A program made the position numbers and the translations under genes. Of a DNA stretch of 64,000 nucleotides, positions 1-8,762 are shown piece by piece (within the stretch, counting starts at the first letter, position 1; each line of letters begins with the position of its first letter). The notes beneath the pieces are model-generated. The model saw only the letters and a program-made list of their open reading frames with translations, was not told where the DNA came from and ran no database searches. The stretch comes from Pelomicrobium sp036803785 (GTDB taxonomy: Bacteria > Pseudomonadota > Gammaproteobacteria > Burkholderiales > UBA6910): NCBI RefSeq assembly GCF_036803785.1, contig NZ_DAIRTR010000002.1:4542-68541 (forward strand), read 5' to 3'.

Positions 1-633
1 GCCGGAGCCCGGCTCGCGCATGATGAACGGCTCCTGCAGCAGTCGTTTGAGCGGAATGTTCGGTATACCGACGAGGGGGTGGTTGCGGCTTGCCATGACC
101 ACGAGGGGATTCGGTACCAGAGGATAAGTTACGATGTCGAACCCTTGCGGCGGCTGGCCAAGGATGTAGAGATCGTCTTCGTAGTTGGCGATACGCTCCA
201 GCAGCCGCTCACGATTGGTGACTTTGAGGGCGAAATCGATGCCAGGGTAGAGCCGACCGAACTGGCCGAGCAAATGCGGTGCGAGATACTTGGCAGAGGT
301 AATAACCCCTAGCCTCAGATGCCCACACCTCACGCCTTTCAGGTCTGCGATCTTCATTTCGAGGTTGGCGAGCGCATGGAACACCTCTTGGCAAGCGGCG
401 TACACTTCGCGGCCAGTATCTGTCAGCTGAATGCGAATACCGATTTGCTCCAACAACGGTAGTCCAACGGTATCGGTAAGTTTCTTGAGTTGCATGGACA
501 CAGTCGGCTGCGCCAGGAAAAGCTCCTCGGCTGCGCGCGTGAAGCTGCCGAGGCGCGCCACTGCTTCAAACACCTGCAGCTGGCGCAGCGTCGCGTGCCG
601 AGCGAGCATTCCTACGATGTTAGCGCGCGCCAT
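1..633 (-). CDS. cbbR: LysR-family regulator, CbbR type (3' end cut off by the window)
   Basis: The minus-strand frame is open for 211 codons from ATG 633 to the window edge, so the C-terminus is missing. Residues about 13-72 form the LysR winged helix-turn-helix (LRQLQVFEAVARLGSFTRAA, then AQPTVSMQLKKL). The effector domain begins near residue 100. The wording is close to CbbR, the activator of Calvin-cycle genes. It lies on the same strand downstream of sbtA-sbtB and 4 kb from cbbL. CbbR proteins respond to metabolites such as NADPH or RuBP; which one applies here cannot be seen. A second CbbR-like gene lies at 12962. Confidence 0.88.
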   Translation of the reverse strand, partial: MARANIVGMLARHATLRQLQVFEAVARLGSFTRAAEELFLAQPTVSMQLKKLTDTVGLPLLEQIGIRIQLTDTGREVYAACQEVFHALANLEMKIADLKGVRCGHLRLGVITSAKYLAPHLLGQFGRLYPGIDFALKVTNRERLLERIANYEDDLYILGQPPQGFDIVTYPLVPNPLVVMASRNHPLVGIPNIPLKRLLQEPFIMREPGSG

Positions 634-1782
634 GTGCTAGATAGTTCGTCGTAGGTATCGCTCGGGGTAACACTGGAGTGTCATGACCCCGGGAACATTC
701 GAGGTTGCAGGCATCTTCACTGATCCTAATACCCAAATCCTAAGACGGCGTGGCGCCACGTAAAAATAAATAATCATTATTACACTTATCAAGCAATCTC
801 TATGGGATGGCCGCGCTCGGTGCCTAGCTTGGGGGGTTAATCGGTATACCGGTTGCCAGCACGCAAGCCAGAGAATTGAGGTGAGATGGCCCGCGAGCTA
901 CCGACTCGCCTCTGCGGCGCGTACGCAGGGGAGAGGTCGCACTGAGTATCAGCGTGCTACCGCGGACGAAGCGGATGCTTTCGGTCGTGAGCGCAGCCTC
1001 CCCGAAGCCATCGTCTCGTCCGTTGACGTGAAACTCGGGGGCTTTCCCGAAAAATGCCGCGCCGCGCCGACCGTCCCTCGAGAGTGCCCAATTGCTTCGG
1101 GGATTGAATGAGCAAAAGACCACCCACCGGCGCCAATATCAGCGCCGCAGACTCACGGAGAAGGGATACCAGGAGAGACTGCGTAGATTGCAGCACAAGA
1201 GAAAAGAGGTGCGGCGTCATCACCAAAAAAGTTTGACTTTGGAGCCGTGCCCTGAATCCACGCCGGATTCACGCCAAACTTGCTTTATCTATTTGATGAT
1301 ACGGTAGGATTGAGTGCCTACTCTTGGGCACCCTAACGAGGCTTCCGCCGGCTCGTTACCCGGCATGCAGTAGGTAGCAGCTGCAGGTCCGGCACCACGG
1401 CGCATGCCATCCCCCTGACCAGCAGTAGCGGCTAGCCAGGGCGGCGTGCGTTTCTCCGGGCCACTTGGCCAGCCTTACGCCAGAGCGCCGCTCAAAGCAC
1501 TGCCACGACGTCCCTGAAGGGTAAACTTTTTATTGACGACGAGCATTTCTCCGACACAGGGTGTCGAAGAGCGATCTTTGATCGTGTTCTTGGGGTCTTC
1601 CGTGAGGATCGGATCAGAGGCGTTTTTTGACCCGGCTTGTTTTCCCCACCATAAGCTGTACACAGCAAGGGAGGGTATTTCATGATGCTGGGCAATGTTG
1701 TCCACATCCTCCGAAAGACACTTTTTACAAAAATTGCAGGCACTCGACCCTGGGGCCGGGGGGCAACGGAGTAAAGTTCCAG
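634..1782. other. Gap of 1.1 kb without a recognisable gene
   Basis: Only short overlapping frames occur on both strands and none resembles a known family. Bases 740-800 are AT-rich (TTATTA and TTATCA-like words) and lie just upstream of the cbbR start, so they probably hold its promoter. The rest may be decayed sequence between sbtB and cbbR. Confidence 0.5.
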
Positions 1783-2124
1783 CTAGCGTGCGGTAGAGGT
1801 ACCGTAAGGCTTGCGCGGAAGGATAGCGATGTCTGAGACGATGGCCTTAAGTCGGTGGCCGCGACGCATCATGTCGTCGAGGTCCTCGAGTAACTTGAGG
1901 AGCCGCGCCTCTGAGAGGATGATGTAAATCAGAATGTTAGAATCAACGTCGAACATGCCCGTTTGGATACCGGAAGCCCCGGCGCCACTCGCCTCCACAA
2001 TTGTATAGCCGCCTACGCCACGCCCGCGCGCTGCCTCGATAATCATCTTCTCGAGCTCTCGGGCAGCGATAATGGTCAGCAGTTTCTTATATTCCAGCGG
2101 CCTTTTATATTCGATGGGCTTCAT
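1783..2124 (-). CDS. sbtB: SbtB-like PII-family regulatory protein
   Basis: A 113-residue PII-like protein encoded 27 bases downstream of sbtA on the same strand. It shows the beta-alpha-beta ferredoxin-like pattern of PII proteins: an N-terminal strand KKLLTIIAARELEKMIIEAA, a glycine-rich T-loop (RGVGGYTIVEASGAGASG) and a C-terminal segment LKAIVSDIAIL. SbtB proteins bind adenine nucleotides including cAMP and inhibit SbtA. I see no C-terminal CGPxGC loop as in cyanobacterial SbtB, so redox control of the R-loop is not expected. Function follows from the family and from the pairing with sbtA. Confidence 0.82.
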   Translation of the reverse strand: MKPIEYKRPLEYKKLLTIIAARELEKMIIEAARGRGVGGYTIVEASGAGASGIQTGMFDVDSNILIYIILSEARLLKLLEDLDDMMRRGHRLKAIVSDIAILPRKPYGTSTAR

Positions 2125-2151
2125 GGTTCGGTCTCACAGTGCCGTAATAGC

Positions 2152-3213
2152 TTAACTCCCTGCCACCAGCGTGGCAATGTGGTGATAGAGCGGGATTCCG
2201 AAAACAACGTTGAACGGAAAAGTGACGCCAAGCGAAAGCGTGAGGTAAAGCGAAGGGTTGGCTTCGGGTACGGCCAAGCGCATGGCGGGGGGCACGGCAA
2301 TGTAAGAAGCGCTTGCTGCAAGCACCGCCACGAGCGTGGTACCGCCCACGCCAAAGCCGAGCGCGAAGTGACCGACTCCGACGCCGATGAGCGCGCTGCC
2401 CAAGGGCATGAGGATGCCAAACGCTCCGAGCACTAGCCCGACGCGGCTGAACTCTTCGATGCGGCGTGCTGCCTCTAGACCCATCTCTAGGAGGAATAAG
2501 CACAGGACGCCCATGAATATGTCATTCATAAACGGCTTGATCGCCTCAAGCCCTTTGGGCGCGGCAATGGCGCCGATCACCATAGAGCCAATCAACAGCA
2601 CAACGCTGCCATTAGTGAAAGCCTCGTGTAGGATATGACCGAGATGATTAGAGCCATTTTGTGTCCCCTTGGCGGCGTCGGCATCAGACGTGTAATAACT
2701 AGGGTCGTTATCTGCTGCTGCCCTGTCTACGGCGAGTGTATATGCCATCTGCATCTTCCTACGCGTCCAAGCAGCGAGAAGTAGCCCGATTACGATAGCG
2801 GGTGATTCCATCACAGCGAGCATAATGACCGGGTAGCTCTCGTACTCTATCTTCGCGCTCTGAAGATACGCTATCGCTGTCAGGAAAGTGCCAGCGCTCA
2901 CTGATCCATAATGCGCAGCAATGGCGGCCGCATTCAGCGCATCAACCTTGCGCGATGCGACCAAAATCGCATAACCGACGATCGGCAGGCCAACGCCTAG
3001 CACGATAGCCCAAAAGACTGCGTTAATAGCCGTCAGCACATCGGCTTTGCCGAGTTCATAGCCGCCATGGATGCCGATCGCTACCAGCAGATAAATGGAG
3101 AGCATTTTCGCGAGATCGGGAGGAAAGCGAAGATCCGAGCGCATCAGGCGAGCGATGAAGCCGAGCGCAAAAAACATTACCGCGGGAATCAACAGGTTGG
3201 ACAGGGCAGACAT
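2152..3213 (-). CDS. sbtA: SbtA-type sodium-dependent bicarbonate transporter
   Basis: A 353-residue inner-membrane protein of the SbtA (DUF897) family, close to the usual length of about 370. About ten hydrophobic segments form two inverted halves. The first starts MSALSNLLIPAVMFFALGF and the family signature AAIAAHYGSVSAGTFLTAI is present near residue 105. A hydrophilic loop between the halves (residues about 155-190) is where SbtB docks in cyanobacteria. The protein should import bicarbonate with sodium and feed the carboxysome. Its promoter should lie in 3214-3500, which diverges from the cbb operon across an IS remnant. Confidence 0.88.
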   Translation of the reverse strand: MSALSNLLIPAVMFFALGFIARLMRSDLRFPPDLAKMLSIYLLVAIGIHGGYELGKADVLTAINAVFWAIVLGVGLPIVGYAILVASRKVDALNAAAIAAHYGSVSAGTFLTAIAYLQSAKIEYESYPVIMLAVMESPAIVIGLLLAAWTRRKMQMAYTLAVDRAAADNDPSYYTSDADAAKGTQNGSNHLGHILHEAFTNGSVVLLIGSMVIGAIAAPKGLEAIKPFMNDIFMGVLCLFLLEMGLEAARRIEEFSRVGLVLGAFGILMPLGSALIGVGVGHFALGFGVGGTTLVAVLAASASYIAVPPAMRLAVPEANPSLYLTLSLGVTFPFNVVFGIPLYHHIATLVAGS

Positions 3214-3513
3214 GATCGGAGCCTGCGGTCTGGATGAAACATTTTTTTAAGTTAAGTGTTTTTGCTCAAACGATGAAATAGATATTCGCAATGCAGTCGA
3301 TTTACGTGGCTCTATGTCACTTAGCAAAAGAACAATCTTTGGGCAAAAGCATCATGCTGACCGGATGGTCTGACGAACGAAGCCTCCTTGGATAAAAGAG
3401 CGTCAGTTCCAAGCCCTAGGCTTCAGACGGGTTGGCAGGATGTTAAAAAATCCCCCGAATGATCCACGCGCCGCGCTGTCATAGCGGTCAACGCCGTTTG
3501 AGGGAGGAGAAGA

Positions 3514-4530
3514 ATGCACGGTCAGGTTGATTCCCAAGGTGCCTTGTTCAATGACTTCTCGGTCGAGGAGCAGATTGCGGCTAATTACCCCTTGCGCTGG
3601 GTGAAGGTGCAAGCCGATGCGGTGCTGGATGAGATGAGCGCGCAGTTCGATGCGCTGTATGCGACGCTGGGGCCTTTCCTCCATTGCGCCGCAGCGGCTC
3701 TCAAGGCAACGCTCCTGATTGCCTTTTACTCGGTGCACTCGGACCGGCTGTTTTGCGAGATGCCGGACGATAACCTGCTTTTTTCGCTGGTAGCAGGAGA
3801 AGGCTAAGAAGCCGCTTTCTGATGAACACTTCACGGTGGACGGCACGCTCATTGAGTCCTGGGCATCTTTCAAGCGCCTGAAGCGCAAGGAAGGCATGCT
3901 CCCGAAGTCTGGGCCTGATGGGGACTGGCATGGTGGACTTCCGCGGCGAGAAGAGATCGAGCGCCACATACCCATCTAGCCCAGCCCACGAAGCCAAGCT
4001 CAGCTTCGGCCCGCACGCGCCCATGGGAGAACCGCAGCGAACTTCCTGGTGGAAATCGCAATCATCGATGCGAGTCTCCCGGAATAGGGCTACTTCCACA
4101 AAGGGCTCGTTGCGCTGCTCAGAAGCGGTAGTATTTCCCCGCACTTTGCAAGAATTCGAGGGCCGAGCCGCCCAGGGGCTGGACTGACGCACCACACGGC
4201 ATCAGCGCTACGCCACCAGCCAAAGAAAGCGAAAGAGGATCGAGGAGGTCTCCGGCGGGATGAAGACCGTGAGTGGCTTGAGTAGAGAGCCGCTTCGTCG
4301 GCATCGCCAAAACCCAGCTTGCCGTCTATAACCTGCTGCGCATAGCCTGGGTGTAACCGAGCACCGGATAAGTTTGCCCGGAATGCGCGAATCGAGCACA
4401 AATCAGTCATGAACGAGCACAAGAAGCTCGCAGCGACGACCATTTCCGCAGCGCCGCGCTCGACGAGACACCGAAATGGCTGCTTCATAAGCCATTCTTC
4501 AGCGGACTGTTAGAGTCTATAAGTTACATT
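3514..4530 (+). mobile_element. Decayed IS5-family transposase remnant
   Basis: A good ribosome site (GGAGGAG) precedes ATG 3514. The first 97 codons match the IS5 N-terminus (MHGQVDSQGALFNDFSVEEQ; YSVHSDRLFCEM), then TAA. Right after, in another frame, comes LSDEHFTVDGTLIESWASFK, the DDE-region start, then in a third frame VDFRGEKRSS. Near 4320-4370 the wording TQLAVYNLLRIA resembles the transposase C-terminus, and FFSGLLESI lies near 4495. The copy has an internal deletion and several frameshifts, so it is inactive. The right limit is approximate and no clean terminal repeats were found. It sits between the divergent sbtA and cbbL promoters. Confidence 0.8.
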
Positions 4531-4632
4531 TGAAATATCTATTTCCTTTTGATGGATTCGGCCGCTACCTTTTGCGTAGAAGGACGTTCGCTCGGATTCG
4601 AGCAGCTGCGAGGCAGGGGATCTCGCGAGCGA

Positions 4633-4650
4633 TCGCACTGGCTAGTGCGA
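4633..4650 (+). promoter_or_regulatory. Stem-loop in the cbbL leader
   Basis: TCGCACT (4633-4639) and AGTGCGA (4644-4650) are perfect 7-base complements separated by GGCT. The hairpin lies 75 bases upstream of the cbbL start, so it falls in the 5' leader if transcription begins near the end of the IS remnant. It could be an operator half-site pair or an mRNA-stabilising hairpin; the sequence does not decide. Confidence 0.4.
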
Positions 4651-4725
4651 CGCGCCACATTGCAGATTCCAGCGTACGTCAGCGGCGCAGAGCGAGCAGC
4701 AGTCAATTCCTATCAGGAGATGATC

Positions 4726-6156
4726 ATGGCAGAGAAAACCTATCAAGCAGGCGTCAAAGAGTACCGCAAAGCGTATTGGACACCAGACTATGTCCCGCTC
4801 GACACGGATCTGCTGGCCTGCTTCAAGGTTGTCGCCCAGCCTGGCGTGCCGCCGGAGGAAGCTGCCGCGGCGGTCGCGGCCGAATCCTCGACCGGTACCT
4901 GGACAACGGTGTGGACGGATCTCCTCACCGATCTCGACTACTATAAGGGCCGTGCTTATCGGATCGAACCGGTGCCGGGCGACCCGAGTGCGTTCTATGC
5001 TTTTGTCGCCTACCCCATCGACCTGTTTGAGGAAGGCTCGGTAGTAAACGTGCTGACCTCGCTGGTCGGCAACGTGTTCGGTTTCAAGGCGATCCGCAGC
5101 CTTCGCCTTGAGGATGTCCGTTTCCCGATCGCCTACGTGAAGACTTGCGGCGGCCCGCCGAACGGTATTCAGGTCGAACGCGACCGATTAAACAAATACG
5201 GAAGGCCGCTCCTCGGCTGCACAATCAAGCCGAAACTAGGGCTGTCGGCTAAAAACTACGGCCGTGCGGTGTACGAGTGTCTGCGCGGCGGATTGGACTT
5301 CACCAAGGACGACGAAAACATCAACAGCCAGCCGTTCATGCGCTGGAACCACCGATTCGAGTTCGTGATGGAAGCGGTGCAAAAAGCCGAGGCTGAGACA
5401 GGAGAGCGCAAAGGACACTATCTGAACGTAACCGCGCCGACGCCAGAAGAGATGTACAAGCGCGCCGAGTTCGCCAAGTCTTTGGGCGCGCCCATCATCA
5501 TGCACGACTTTTTAACTGGCGGTTTCACCGCCAACACGGGTCTCGCCAACTGGTGCCGCCAAAACGGCATGCTGCTGCACATTCACCGCGCCATGCATGC
5601 AGTGATCGACCGCAACCCATACCACGGCATCCACTTCCGCGTGCTCGCCAAGTGCCTGAGGTTATCCGGTGGCGATCACCTGCACGCGGGCACTGTGGTC
5701 GGTAAGCTCGAGGGCGATCGCCAAGCTACACTTGGCTGGATTGATATCATGCGCGAGTCGTTCATCCCTGAAGATCGCAGCCGTGGCATTTTCTTCGACC
5801 AGGACTGGGGCTCTATGCCAGGTGTCCTGCCGGTGGCTTCAGGCGGTATCCATGTCTGGCACATGCCAGCGCTGGTTGCGATTTTCGGCGACGATGCTTG
5901 TTTCCAGTTCGGCGGTGGCACACTCGGTCATCCCTGGGGCAACGCCGCAGGTGCGCATGCCAACCGCGTGGCCCTCGAAGCTTGCGTGGAGGCACGTAAC
6001 CAGGGACGCGCCGTCGAGCGTGAGGGCAAGGAGATTCTCACCGAAGCTGCACAGCACAGCCCCGAGCTGAAAATCGCCATGGAGACTTGGAAAGAAATCA
6101 AGTTCGAGTTCGATGTCGTGGATAAGCTCGACGTGCAGAAGCGAGCGGCCGCCTGA
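4726..6156 (+). CDS. cbbL: RuBisCO large subunit, form I (IA carboxysomal type)
   Basis: The 476-residue large subunit fixes CO2 onto ribulose-1,5-bisphosphate inside the carboxysome. The start is ATG 4726, with AGGAGA six bases upstream; the frame is open further upstream but that part does not resemble RuBisCO. All key parts are visible: TIKPKLGLS with the catalytic lysine (K168), GGLDFTKDDEN with the carbamylated K194 and metal ligands D196 and E197, HIHRAMHAV, loop 6 (GTVVGKLEGDR) and SGGIHVWHMPAL. The N-terminus MAEKTYQAGVKEY is the form IA type. It is first in the carboxysome operon, followed by cbbS after 53 bases. Confidence 0.98.
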   Translation: MAEKTYQAGVKEYRKAYWTPDYVPLDTDLLACFKVVAQPGVPPEEAAAAVAAESSTGTWTTVWTDLLTDLDYYKGRAYRIEPVPGDPSAFYAFVAYPIDLFEEGSVVNVLTSLVGNVFGFKAIRSLRLEDVRFPIAYVKTCGGPPNGIQVERDRLNKYGRPLLGCTIKPKLGLSAKNYGRAVYECLRGGLDFTKDDENINSQPFMRWNHRFEFVMEAVQKAEAETGERKGHYLNVTAPTPEEMYKRAEFAKSLGAPIIMHDFLTGGFTANTGLANWCRQNGMLLHIHRAMHAVIDRNPYHGIHFRVLAKCLRLSGGDHLHAGTVVGKLEGDRQATLGWIDIMRESFIPEDRSRGIFFDQDWGSMPGVLPVASGGIHVWHMPALVAIFGDDACFQFGGGTLGHPWGNAAGAHANRVALEACVEARNQGRAVEREGKEILTEAAQHSPELKIAMETWKEIKFEFDVVDKLDVQKRAAA

Positions 6157-6209
6157 ATGAGGGCTGGTGCCGCAGGCGGCTATTATCAAGCGATTTGGGA
6201 GATACCGAT

Positions 6210-6548
6210 ATGCCAGAGATTCAACCGTACAAGCCGACCGAGCGCCGGGGTGAGACCTTCTCGTACCTGCCGCCTATGACGCCTGAGAAGGTGCGTAAGC
6301 AGATCGCGTACCTGGTGAGCCAGGGCTGGAACCCGGCGATCGAGCATACTGAACCAGAAAAAGCGTTTTCGCACTATTGGTATCTGTGGAAGCTGCCGTT
6401 CTTCGGTGAAACCTCGGTTGAAAAAATCATGGCCGAACTCGAGGCTTGCCACCGCGCTAATCCAGGACATCTGGTCCGGCTGATCGGCTATGACAACTAC
6501 GCCCAGAGTCAGGGGACCGCATTCATTGTCTATCGCGGCGGTCGCTGA
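6210..6548 (+). CDS. cbbS: RuBisCO small subunit
   Basis: The 112-residue small subunit caps the L8 core to form L8S8 RuBisCO. ATG 6210 is preferred over an in-frame TTG at 6195 because GGGAGA lies just upstream and MPEIQPYKPTERRGETFSYL is a typical small-subunit beginning. The conserved W-x-L-W-K-L-P block (YWYLWKLPFFGE) and the C-terminal LIGYDNYAQSQG region are present. It lies between cbbL and csoS2, and its product is the partner of the CsoS2 N-terminal repeats. Confidence 0.98.
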   Translation: MPEIQPYKPTERRGETFSYLPPMTPEKVRKQIAYLVSQGWNPAIEHTEPEKAFSHYWYLWKLPFFGETSVEKIMAELEACHRANPGHLVRLIGYDNYAQSQGTAFIVYRGGR

Positions 6549-6593
6549 AATAGGGTCTGGTCTAATTTAAGCCGAGAGCTAAAAGGGGAAGCC

Positions 6594-8747
6594 ATGCAGC
6601 AAGCGATCACGATGGCAGTCGAGACGGCCCACGATCTTACCGGTCGTGCTGCCTCTCGCGCGCGGCGTGCAGCACTGTCGCAAGGCAAGAGCGCACTACC
6701 GCCGCCAACTGAGCGCACGCGCATCGGCGAGCGCACAGCGGCGGTTTTACCAGCGGCCACGGCGCTTCCTGCGCAGCCGCTGTCCGTGCCGCAGCCAGTA
6801 TCGTACAGCGAGCCGTCGATCGCTGCGACAAACTTCAACATGGGTCTAACGGGACGCGCGCTGTCTATGGCGCGCCGTCGCAGTTTAAGCCAAGGCAAGC
6901 AGGCACTGAAGCAATGGCAGAGTGCTGCAGGGCAGGGTGCATCTTCGGCCCTTACCGGCATGACTCCAGTTCAAGAGAGCCTCCCCAATGCAGGATCCGT
7001 CTCCTGCAATGACGGTTCTTGTCGAGAAGCAGCCCGTGCGCTGCGTGCAGAACGCGCGAAGAATGGTCGCGGCGATTCACCGCCCGCGCGCCCGTGCGGG
7101 CGCGTGCGTCCAAAGCAGTTGCTTGTGTATCCACCGAAGGTCGCGGATTCGCTGACATATGAGCGCCAAAAAGTAACGGGTTTGCGTATCGGACGCGGAG
7201 CCAACGTCACAGGCGACGAGCCAGGCGCCACATTGCCCGTCACTGGAACACAGTACATCGGGCTCGAGGGCGGTTACATGCCGCGTCTCGGTGGCATAAA
7301 GGTGGGCGCGGCCCGCACCGCGGGAGGGCAAGTGGTTACTGGGACCCAGGTGCGTAGCCAGGTGCAGATCACCGGTGACGAATCGAACCCGGCGCTGCGG
7401 ATCACCGGCGAGGCCGATCAAGAACTGGCCGATGACCTGACGCCGCGTCCGGAACAAGGGGTTCATACCGAGACCCAATTCCAGCGCATGCATAACCCGC
7501 ATGGTCATTCGGTGTTCGGTACAAACCTTGGCCGTTCGCTCAAGACGGCTGGGTCGCGTACACGCGAGCAGCCGCGTCGTGCCGCCATGGAGGTCACCGA
7601 AGGAGGCAGAATCATTACTGGCACTGCTCTTGGTCGCAGCCAGCGCGTCACCGGCGACGAACCGGGTGCGTGCCGCCGGATCACCGGTGATCAGTATCTG
7701 ACGCCGGCGGCGAAACAGCCGTTGTGCGCAACACCGGTTCAAGGTGCGCCTAAGGTCGGTATAAGTTACACGCTTTCCGGCACCCGCGTGAGCGGCACCC
7801 AGATCGGCCAGCGGCTGAACATACCCGGAGCCATTACCGGGATAGCCGAAGAAGGCACGTGTGTCGCCGTGTCCGGTGACGAATACATCGGCGCTGAACA
7901 ATACAAAGGACTGTGCGGTGCCATACCTCCACAGGCGAGCGGTGAGAAAGTCAAAGTTGCCGAGACGTGGCACAGGCAGCGCATCACTGGTGTAGAGGTC
8001 GAGCATAACCCAAAAGTAACTGGTGATGAGCCAGGAGCGTGCGCGCCGATCACAGGTACGCCGTATGTCGGGCCAGAGCAATACGAAACGTACTGCGGCG
8101 ATGACGCCGTGCAGAAGGCTACAAGTCGTGTAGCACCGCAATACGCACGAGGCACACGTGTCACTGGTGACACGCCGCTGCATGTGGAACGCGTCACTGG
8201 TACGCACCGTGGTGCTGAGCGCGTTATTACCGGAACGCCATATTACCGCGCAGATATCGAAGAGGATTTTAAGTTAAACGTACTTGAGCGTATCAACCGA
8301 CGCTTCAGCGTGCGCTCGCCGCAGCGCGAAGCGCAACTCCGTGCCAGCACCGAGGTGGTGCAGGCCCCAAGTGCCGAGGTGCGTATCACTGGATCATTTG
8401 CCGTGGGCGAAGGCAAAATCACCGGAAACCAAGAGTTTCATTTTATCCCGCGTGCGAAAGGCGAACGCGCAGCGCGCACGCGTGTCACGGGCGAGGGCCG
8501 CGTGGAAGGGCCGCCGATCACCGGTAGCGCTTGGACGGAGAACCCCAAGGTTACGGGCACTGAGGATTACATCGCTGCGGAGCGCAACCCGAGTGAGCGG
8601 GCGGGCGGGATTCATGCCTTCGCCAGTGCAGGGCTCTTCAAGGGCAAAGGCCGCCACGATGAACCGCGACAGATCGTTACCGGCATGGTCGGCTGGTCGG
8701 CTAAATCGGCGGCCAAGGTTACGCTATCGGGCGGCGCGCAGGGCTGA
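6594..8747 (+). CDS. csoS2: Carboxysome scaffold protein CsoS2
   Basis: A 717-residue, basic, largely disordered protein that links RuBisCO to the shell. The N-terminal region has two clear RuBisCO-binding repeats (LTGRAASRARRAALSQGK near residue 15; LTGRALSMARRRSLSQGK near 84) and one degenerate one (REAARALRAERAK). The middle region has five to six shell-binding repeats with V/ITG motifs and paired cysteines (for example VTGDEPGACRRITGD). The C-terminal domain ends with VTLSGGAQG. Halothiobacillus CsoS2 is about 870 residues with four N-repeats, so this is a short form. A candidate -1 frameshift site at 8273 would give a 564-residue isoform. The ribosome site is AGGGGAA before ATG 6594. Confidence 0.95.
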   Translation: MQQAITMAVETAHDLTGRAASRARRAALSQGKSALPPPTERTRIGERTAAVLPAATALPAQPLSVPQPVSYSEPSIAATNFNMGLTGRALSMARRRSLSQGKQALKQWQSAAGQGASSALTGMTPVQESLPNAGSVSCNDGSCREAARALRAERAKNGRGDSPPARPCGRVRPKQLLVYPPKVADSLTYERQKVTGLRIGRGANVTGDEPGATLPVTGTQYIGLEGGYMPRLGGIKVGAARTAGGQVVTGTQVRSQVQITGDESNPALRITGEADQELADDLTPRPEQGVHTETQFQRMHNPHGHSVFGTNLGRSLKTAGSRTREQPRRAAMEVTEGGRIITGTALGRSQRVTGDEPGACRRITGDQYLTPAAKQPLCATPVQGAPKVGISYTLSGTRVSGTQIGQRLNIPGAITGIAEEGTCVAVSGDEYIGAEQYKGLCGAIPPQASGEKVKVAETWHRQRITGVEVEHNPKVTGDEPGACAPITGTPYVGPEQYETYCGDDAVQKATSRVAPQYARGTRVTGDTPLHVERVTGTHRGAERVITGTPYYRADIEEDFKLNVLERINRRFSVRSPQREAQLRASTEVVQAPSAEVRITGSFAVGEGKITGNQEFHFIPRAKGERAARTRVTGEGRVEGPPITGSAWTENPKVTGTEDYIAAERNPSERAGGIHAFASAGLFKGKGRHDEPRQIVTGMVGWSAKSAAKVTLSGGAQG
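8273..8305 (+). promoter_or_regulatory. Candidate -1 ribosomal frameshift site in csoS2
   Basis: The heptamer GTTAAAC (8273-8279) sits in frame as G TTA AAC (codons Leu 561 and Asn 562). Six bases later a stem can form: GAGCGT (8286-8291) with ACGCTT (8300-8305), including one G-U pair and an 8-base loop. After a -1 slip the ribosome reads CGT ACT TGA, stopping at 8285-8287. The product would be 564 residues and lack the C-terminal domain. CsoS2A/CsoS2B isoforms made by -1 frameshifting are known in Halothiobacillus. The heptamer is a GUU variant rather than three identical bases. Confidence 0.55.
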
Positions 8748-8762
8748 ACAACGGGATAAAAA

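Noticed and set aside
7077..8207. A 376-codon minus-strand frame inside csoS2
   Set aside because: It is an antisense shadow of the repetitive csoS2 gene; it has no ribosome site and no recognisable domain.
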